The translations under genes and the position numbers were made by a program. Of a stretch of 30,187 bases of DNA, positions 24,655-30,187 are shown in pieces. Position 1 is the first letter of the stretch. Each line of letters begins with the position of its first letter. The stretch comes from JABEVB01 sp049965775 (GTDB lineage Bacteria; Planctomycetota; Phycisphaerae; WQYP01): NCBI GenBank assembly GCA_049965775.1, contig JBMFVX010000024.1, forward strand, positions 1-30,187, in the 5' to 3' direction. Under the pieces are notes generated by a model, which ran no database searches, had not been told where the DNA came from, and was given only the letters and a program-made list of their open reading frames with translations.

Positions 24655-25782
24655 ATGCACGCCATCTCCCACTCTACTCGCCTTCAGCGGTGGCTCGCCA
24701 TCAGCGCAAAGCTGGGTATCGCTTTGCTGCTCGTGGCCGTTGTCGCCCTCCTTATGCTCTGGCTCATCGGGGCGCTTGCCCCCAAAATTAATTCCACAAC
24801 CACAATTACACTACCCCCGCCTCCGCTGAATCCACCCACCGCAACCGCCGCGCTAACCCCAATACCCCAAACACAGGAGGCCGTCGGCGTTGTCAGCCCC
24901 ATTCAACAAACAGTGCTCGCCCCGCAAATCATGGGCCGCATTGTCCATTTGAACTTGCACGCCGGCATGACCGTGCATCGCGGCCAGGTGCTCGCCACAC
25001 TCGATCAGGCAGAGCTTAGCGCCCGGCTCGCCCAAGCCAGGGCCAATCGCGAGTTGGCCGCCGCACAACTTTCCCAGGCACTCGACACCCAGCGCCGCTA
25101 CACCGCCTTGCTCAAAACCGGCGATGTTACCCGTCAAAAACTTGACCTTATCAACACCGCCGTGCATGCCGCACGCGCACAGCTTGCCGCCGCCGCCGCC
25201 AGCGTTAATACCGCCAAGGTGGCCTTAAGCTATACCATTATCGTTTCGCCCATTAACGGCATCGTCGTAGACCGCCTCGTACACCGCGGCGATATCGTCG
25301 CCCCGGGCACACCCCTCGCTCATCTTTACAACCCCGGCAGAATGCAACTCGTGGCCGTCGTACGCGAGGCTTTGGCACAGCGGCTTTCAGTCGGCCAAAA
25401 ACTGCCGCTCTCGCTCGATGCCTTTCATCAAAGCTTTGTCGGCACCGTGCGGCGCGTTGTGCCGCGGGTGCATGCCGCCAGCCGCACCTTTACCGTAAAA
25501 GTCGCCGCCGACTTTCCGCCGGGCGTTTACCGCGGCATGTACGGCCGCCTGCAAATTCCGCTCGGCAGCCAAACCGCGATGCTCATCCCGGCCGATGCGG
25601 TGCAGCATGTCGGGCAGCTTGATCTCGTGCATGTGCTTACGCGCCATCACCTGGCCCTGGTAGCGCTACAACTCGGTCGCCGCTTTGGGCCTGACGTTGA
25701 AGTGCTAAGCGGCCTGCAACCCGGCGATCGCGTGGAGTTGCCCGCCGCCGACGTAAACCACCAAAAGGGTGTCAATCCATGA
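24655..25782 (+). CDS. RND efflux periplasmic adaptor (HlyD/MFP family)
   Basis: 375 residues from ATG 24655, with AAAGG six bases upstream; a TTG two codons earlier is unlikely. One N-terminal membrane helix (GIALLLVAVVALLMLWLIGAL) is followed by a Pro/Thr-rich linker. A biotinyl-lipoyl half (PQIMGRIVHLNLHAGMTVHR), a helical hairpin rich in Ala, Gln and Leu (about residues 110-180), the second lipoyl half (VSPINGIVVDRLVHRGDIV) and a beta-barrel (VREALAQRLSVGQKLPL onward) follow. The family links an RND pump to an outer-membrane channel. There is no Cys lipobox, so it is anchored by the helix. It ends in TGA overlapping the next ATG (ATGA, 25779-25782), so the pump is translationally coupled. 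Confidence 0.92.
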   Translation: MHAISHSTRLQRWLAISAKLGIALLLVAVVALLMLWLIGALAPKINSTTTITLPPPPLNPPTATAALTPIPQTQEAVGVVSPIQQTVLAPQIMGRIVHLNLHAGMTVHRGQVLATLDQAELSARLAQARANRELAAAQLSQALDTQRRYTALLKTGDVTRQKLDLINTAVHAARAQLAAAAASVNTAKVALSYTIIVSPINGIVVDRLVHRGDIVAPGTPLAHLYNPGRMQLVAVVREALAQRLSVGQKLPLSLDAFHQSFVGTVRRVVPRVHAASRTFTVKVAADFPPGVYRGMYGRLQIPLGSQTAMLIPADAVQHVGQLDLVHVLTRHHLALVALQLGRRFGPDVEVLSGLQPGDRVELPAADVNHQKGVNP

Positions 25783-28700
25783 GCAATAACCTTGCTGACG
25801 ATGCGCACACCGATGGCTTTATTGAACGCATCGTGCGAGCTTTTTTATATTCCCGGCTGTCCATTGTATTGATTTTGCTCGCCGTGCTGCTCGGCGCTGC
25901 GGCACTGCTTATTACCCCCCGCGAAGAAGACCCTCAAATTGTCGTGCCCATGGTTGACATCTTCGTCAACTTTCCCGGGCACTCGCCACGCAGCGTCGAG
26001 CAGCTTGTAACCACCCCGCTTGAAAGCATGCTGTATCAAATTCACGGCGTTAACCATGTGTATTCAATCAGCCGCCGCGGCAGTGCGCTGGTGACGGTGC
26101 GCTTTCTCGTCGGCCAGGATGTCGAGCGCAGCGTCGTCAAGGTTTATCGCAAGATAAACGAGCATCTGGATATTGTGCCGACGGGTGTAACCGGCTGGGT
26201 TATCCGGCCTGAAACCATTAACGATGTGCCTATTCTTACGTTAACGCTTACCAGCAAAACCGCCGGCCCCATGATGCTGCGCCAGGTTGCCGCGGAACTT
26301 GCGCCGCGCCTGGCCGCCATCAAAAATGTATCGCGGGCGTATTTGGTCGGAGGCTTGCCACGACAGGTTCTCATTTATCCAAGGCTTGGAGCCATGCAAT
26401 CCGCCGGCGTTAGCCTCCTGCAGATTCAACAGGCCATCATGGCCGCAAACGTCAAAGTGGTTGCCGGGTCATTTAACCGTAACAACCATGTTGTACGTGT
26501 GGATGTGGGCCGGGCTTTTACGCACGCCAACGAACTCAAAACCCTGGTCGTAGCCGTTCACAACAACCGGCCTGTATACCTCAGCGACGTGGCTACCATT
26601 AAAGATGGCGCAGCGGAAGTTACCAGCTATGTTTGGCATAGCTGGGGGCCGGCCCGAAACGTCTCGGCAAACCCCAATTTCCCCGGGCGAATCATTAACC
26701 AACTCTCCGCCGAGCCGCCCGGCCGCAACCGCATGGTGCTCCAACCGCCACAGGGCCACAGTCAGCCTGCCGTAACCATTGCCATTGCCAAAAAGGCGGG
26801 CAGCAACGCCGTATGGGTAGCCCGCGATGTACTCGCCGAAGCCCGCAAACTCGCCCCTTCCATTGTGCCTTCCAACATACAAATGATTATCACCCGCAAC
26901 AGCGGCCTGGCCGCCAACGATAAAGTCAACGGCCTGGTAGATGGCCTGCTCGTGGCGGTGGTGATCGTCATGGCCCTCTTGGTCATCGGCCTGGGCTGGC
27001 GCGAGTCGCTGGTGGTGGCGGTGGCTATTCCGGTGGTTTTTGGCCTCACCCTGGCGGTCAACCTGCTCCTGGGCTTTACCATCAACCGCGTAACACTCTT
27101 TGCTCTTATTCTTTCGCTGGGCCTGCTTGTTGACGACCCCATTGTGGATGTCGAAAACATCGCCCGCCACTTTGCCTTGGCCAACAAGGCCAGCCGTGCC
27201 ATCGCACTCAAGGCCATCAGCGAAATACTGCCGCCCCTGGTTACCGCCACGCTCGCGGTCATTCTTTCGTTTGTGCCGATGTTTTTTATCACCGGCATGA
27301 TGGGTCCTTACATGCGCCCCATGGCCCTCAACGTGCCCGTCGCCATGATTGTCTCTTTGCTCGTCGCCATCAGCATTACGCCCTGGCTTAGCTATCAATT
27401 GCTGCGGCACAAACACCGCGAAACCCACGACCAGGCCCTGCAGGAAGCCGCCGACCCGCATGCCGTCGGCGATATTAAAAAGACCATGCGCTACAAGCTG
27501 TTCAATCCCATCATGGCGCCACTGCTTAACCATCGGTGGGTACGCTGGAGCTTTTTTGCTGTTTTGGCAGCGGTTTTTGTCGCCGCCGTCATATTGCCCG
27601 CACTCCGCAAGGTCCCCTTAAAAATGCTCCCCTTCGATAATCGCAACAACCTGTTGCTGGTGCTCCACCTGCCCCGCGGTACAACCGTCGAGCAAACCAA
27701 CAACGTCGTCGAGCACATGGGCCGCTACCTTAAAACCCAGCCCGAAGTCGTTGATTTCACCAGTTACGCCGGCATTGCCGCACCCATGGATTTTAACGGC
27801 CTGGTGCGGCAGTATTACCTTCGTAACGATGCCAACAACGCTCAAATAACCATTGACCTCGCCCCCAAAAAGAACCGCGCCATTCAAAGCCACGAACTTG
27901 CCCTGCGCATGCGCAACGCCTTAACGGCCATTGCGAATCGCTTTCATGCCCGCCTCCAAATTGTCGAAAATCCACCCGGCCCGCCCGTGCTCGATACCAT
28001 TGTCGGCGAAGTGTATGGTGCGCCGAACATGCAATACGCCGGCATTATGGCCGCCGCACGCACGCTCAAGGCACGCTTCACCCGTGAGCCTGGCGTGGTG
28101 GATATTGACGACTCCATCAGCCACCGGGCGGTGCGCATGATTTTTCGTACCGATAAAACCAAAGCGGCCCTCAACCACATCACCACCGACGACATCGCCC
28201 AGACAGTAAAGCTCGCGCTCGCCGGCACCCAGGTGGGCCTGCTGCATCGCCCGCGTGCGCGCGAGCCGGTGGGCATCGTGCTCCGCCTGCCCATCGCCGA
28301 ACGCTCAAGCCTGCAGCAACTCAACCAGCTATGGGTCGGCCCGCCCAACGGCCCGCTCGTGCAGCTTGGCGAACTCGGCCATTGGCAGACCTCCACCACC
28401 AGCCAGCCCATCTATCACAAAGACCTCCACCGCGTTGTTTATGTGTATGCCGACACCGCCGGCCGGGCACCCGCCAGCGTGGTGCTCGATGTCAGTGCCG
28501 ATCGTGTGCGCAGCAGCACCGGCGCACCGGCAGCCGCCGGCATGATCCCCGCAGGCGGCGGCTTTGTCGGCACGCAAAAGCCACGCCCCCTGGCCGACCG
28601 CTCCTTTATACACAATGGTTCCGGAATACCGTGGCAGGTGCAGCCGGGCATCCACATCAACTTCGCAGGCGAAGGCGAATGGCGCATTACCATTCATGTA

Positions 28701-29243
28701 TTCCGCGATTTGGGTATTGCCTTCGGCGCCGCGCTCGCCGCCATTTATGTGCTGCTCGTCGCCCAGACCGGCTCGTTCCTGCTGCCACTCATTATCATGC
28801 TCGCCATTCCACTGACCATTCCTGGCGTCATGCCCGGCTTCTGGCTGCTTAATATTGTCACCCGACACAGCGTGGGCGGGTATGCCGATCCAATTTATTT
28901 TACGGCCACCGCCATGATCGGCATGATCGCGCTCTCCGGCATTGTTACCCGCAACGCCGTGATTCTCATAGATTTTATTCACCGCGCTCTAGCTCGCGGC
29001 CAAACGCTTTTTGACGCCATTCTCGAAAGTTGCGTCGTGCGTCTGCGCCCCATACTCCTCACCGCCGGGGCCGCCATGCTTTCTTCCATCCCCATTTTGG
29101 TGGACCCCATCTTTTCCGGCCTGGCATGGTCGCTGATCTTCGGCCTTCTGGCCTCCACCCTCTTTACGCTTATTGTCATTCCCGTAACCTATTACATGCT
29201 ATTCAAAAACCGCCCCGGCCACGGCCTCAATAGAATTGACTAA
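25779..29243 (+). CDS. RND efflux pump permease (AcrB/HAE1-like)
   Basis: 1154 residues, within or slightly above the usual 1000-1100. It has an N-terminal membrane helix, then the porter domain (PGHSPRSVEQLVTTPLESML near residue 70). A block of membrane helices follows, including GLLVDDPIVDVENIARHF near residue 450, which holds the paired Asp of the proton relay. A second porter region (LVLHLPRGTTVEQTNNVVEH) and a second membrane block come next. The Lys of the relay helix (SAKNAI in AcrB) is replaced by Arg in TRNAVILIDF. The pump uses the proton gradient to export a substrate; drug, metal or lipid cannot be told from sequence alone, but no metal-binding Met cluster is obvious. It is last in the operon. 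No TolC-like gene lies in the window. Confidence 0.93.
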   Translation: MSNNLADDAHTDGFIERIVRAFLYSRLSIVLILLAVLLGAAALLITPREEDPQIVVPMVDIFVNFPGHSPRSVEQLVTTPLESMLYQIHGVNHVYSISRRGSALVTVRFLVGQDVERSVVKVYRKINEHLDIVPTGVTGWVIRPETINDVPILTLTLTSKTAGPMMLRQVAAELAPRLAAIKNVSRAYLVGGLPRQVLIYPRLGAMQSAGVSLLQIQQAIMAANVKVVAGSFNRNNHVVRVDVGRAFTHANELKTLVVAVHNNRPVYLSDVATIKDGAAEVTSYVWHSWGPARNVSANPNFPGRIINQLSAEPPGRNRMVLQPPQGHSQPAVTIAIAKKAGSNAVWVARDVLAEARKLAPSIVPSNIQMIITRNSGLAANDKVNGLVDGLLVAVVIVMALLVIGLGWRESLVVAVAIPVVFGLTLAVNLLLGFTINRVTLFALILSLGLLVDDPIVDVENIARHFALANKASRAIALKAISEILPPLVTATLAVILSFVPMFFITGMMGPYMRPMALNVPVAMIVSLLVAISITPWLSYQLLRHKHRETHDQALQEAADPHAVGDIKKTMRYKLFNPIMAPLLNHRWVRWSFFAVLAAVFVAAVILPALRKVPLKMLPFDNRNNLLLVLHLPRGTTVEQTNNVVEHMGRYLKTQPEVVDFTSYAGIAAPMDFNGLVRQYYLRNDANNAQITIDLAPKKNRAIQSHELALRMRNALTAIANRFHARLQIVENPPGPPVLDTIVGEVYGAPNMQYAGIMAAARTLKARFTREPGVVDIDDSISHRAVRMIFRTDKTKAALNHITTDDIAQTVKLALAGTQVGLLHRPRAREPVGIVLRLPIAERSSLQQLNQLWVGPPNGPLVQLGELGHWQTSTTSQPIYHKDLHRVVYVYADTAGRAPASVVLDVSADRVRSSTGAPAAAGMIPAGGGFVGTQKPRPLADRSFIHNGSGIPWQVQPGIHINFAGEGEWRITIHVFRDLGIAFGAALAAIYVLLVAQTGSFLLPLIIMLAIPLTIPGVMPGFWLLNIVTRHSVGGYADPIYFTATAMIGMIALSGIVTRNAVILIDFIHRALARGQTLFDAILESCVVRLRPILLTAGAAMLSSIPILVDPIFSGLAWSLIFGLLASTLFTLIVIPVTYYMLFKNRPGHGLNRID

Positions 29244-29312
29244 CCCCCGCATGAAGCCGCAACCGCGAGCCGCGCCCAACACCACCCTCCTCCCCATAGG
29301 CGCTAACTTAAT

Positions 29313-29341
29313 TTTACACTTTCTTCGAATGCGTGTATATT
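29313..29341 (+). promoter_or_regulatory. Promoter of the IS4-type transposase
   Basis: TTTACA (29313-29318), 17-nt spacer, TATATT (29336-29341). The expected transcription start (about 29348) coincides with the ATG at 29349, suggesting a leaderless transcript. Confidence 0.5.
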
Positions 29342-29348
29342 TGTATGC

Positions 29349-30125
29349 ATGAAGAATATGCGGCAATGGATGGCGCGTGCGGACGAACAGTGGGGATTAC
29401 TGGCCGAGTTGATGCCCGATGGCTGGGAATCCAAGGCCAGGGAGCTTGGAGCCTTGCGTCGGACGCGGAGCGTGAAGAACCCGTCGGCGTTGCTTCGGAT
29501 GTTGCTTTTGCATCTGGCCGATGGCTGCTCCCTGCGGGAATCGGCTACGCGCATCACGCTAGCGGGATGGGGGCAAGTATCTGCGGTGGCGGTATTCAAA
29601 CGCCTGCGTGCTTCCGAGCGCTGGCTGGCGTGGCTTGCACAAGCTTCGTGGAATAGGGAGGTTCCTTCGTCGTCCGGCCGCCGTTTTCTGGCCGTGGATG
29701 CCAGCACCGTTTGCGAGCAAGGGGAAACCGGCAGTCAGTGGCGGGTACATTGGTGTGTGGATCTTTCAAGTTTGAGTTGCACACATTTCGAGCTAACCGA
29801 TGTACATGGCGGTGAAAAATTCGCGAGATTTCCGATACGAGCCGGAGATATCATTATGGGGGATCGTGGTTACAGCACGCCCACGGGTGTAGAAAGCGTA
29901 ACAAGTCGAGGGGGTGAGGTGCTCATACGGCTCAATCCAATGGCCCTTCCCTTATACGATAAAAAGAATGGCACACGTATGAATGTGTTCAAACAAATTC
30001 GCGTACTTAAGGTGGGCCAGTGCGCTGAATGGACGACGTGGGTAAAAGGGCCAAACCAGTGGTATCAAGGCCGCCTGTTGGCGGTCAAGCGCAGCCGGGC
30101 CAGTACCCTTAGGGCCTGTAAATAA
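29349..30125 (+). pseudogene. IS4-family transposase, 3'-truncated
   Basis: 258 residues, against the 370-450 usual for the family. It shows an N-terminal region with SVKNPSALLRMLLLHLADG and SLRESATR typical of IS4 transposases. The catalytic RNase-H fold then has the first Asp in AVDASTVCEQG (about residue 116) and the second Asp in IMGDRGYSTP (about residue 173). The Y-R-E signature carrying the catalytic Glu, expected about 100 residues later, is missing. The frame ends at TAA 30123-30125 just inside a sequence that looks like the end of another insertion element (from about 30111). No ribosome binding site is seen; a promoter abuts the ATG. The product should be inactive. A small ISL-type relative with an unusual short C-terminus is less likely. 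Confidence 0.75.
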
Positions 30126-30187
30126 ATAACTGATACCATTTGTGGTTATTGTCCGATAATAAGGAGGATGGATCGCGCAACGCTGAA
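30111..30187 (+). mobile_element. Possible left end of a second insertion element (IS256-like)
   Basis: The sequence from 30111 starts AGGGCCTGTAAATAAATAAC, which resembles the terminal repeats of many IS256-family elements (GGG..TGTAAATAA), from memory rather than a search. It ends the IS4 reading frame, and an AAGGAGG (30161-30167) with ATG 30168-30170 follows. The element continues outside the window. Confidence 0.35.
30168..30187 (+). CDS. Start of a possible transposase ORF (3' end outside the window)
   Basis: ATG 30168 opens six codons (MDRATL) to the window end. The AAGGAGG directly abuts the ATG with no spacing, so this start may be wrong. It fits the idea of a second element but is too short to judge. 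Confidence 0.2.

Noticed and set aside
26469..27533. 354-codon minus-strand ORF inside the RND permease gene
   Set aside because: Its His/Gly/Asp-rich composition mirrors the permease membrane region; the plus-strand product has clear family motifs.
1..30187. tRNA, rRNA, CRISPR array or prophage
   Set aside because: I saw no cloverleaf or CCA-type tRNA pattern, no rRNA sequence, no regularly spaced repeats and no phage structural genes.

Overview
The window looks like chromosomal DNA of a Planctomycetota-type bacterium, possibly class Phycisphaerae. The class is a weak inference. Supporting signs are a fused type I dehydroquinate dehydratase/shikimate dehydrogenase, two adjacent NfeD proteins, several large secreted proteins with no recognisable family, and a Pro/Tyr-rich surface protein. 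Gene starts use ATG, GTG and TTG.

Region 1 (1-9034, all minus strand) is an accessory block of secreted proteins built from a three-gene cassette, called here C-B-A, present twice in tandem. The upstream cassette is intact: C (6397-8985, seven-bladed propeller plus a C-terminal domain), B (4671-6323) and A (3523-4617). The downstream cassette has a decapitated and frameshifted C remnant (2348-3522), an intact B (637-2283) and an A that runs off the left edge (1-594). The two B genes share a nearly identical 294-bp core inside diverged flanks, which suggests gene conversion. Upstream of C, a run of 13 G lies exactly between a consensus -35 (TTGACA) and a -10-like TAAATT. This is the layout of a phase-variable promoter. 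Together these point to a switchable, recombining family of secreted or surface proteins of unknown function, which is the most interesting part of the window.

Region 2 (9424-14411, minus) is a compact housekeeping run: nfeD-long, nfeD-short, nfo (endonuclease IV) and aroDE. The last three are joined by overlapping stop and start codons. Region 3 (14512-15490) holds a divergent promoter region, a possible 32-codon ORF, the secreted Pro/Tyr-rich protein gene (plus strand) and back-to-back hairpin terminators.

Region 4 (15542-23919, minus) is rpoB-rpoC with its own promoter and terminator, not next to ribosomal protein genes inside this window. Region 5 (24288-29243, plus) is a divergently transcribed efflux operon. 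It has a consensus promoter, a leader with two hairpins, a DUF2892 small membrane protein, an RND periplasmic adaptor and an RND permease; the last two overlap by ATGA. No outer-membrane channel gene is present.

Region 6 (29300-30187) is an IS4-type transposase gene that loses its C-terminal third at about 30111. There a new sequence resembling the end of a second insertion element begins and runs out of the window.
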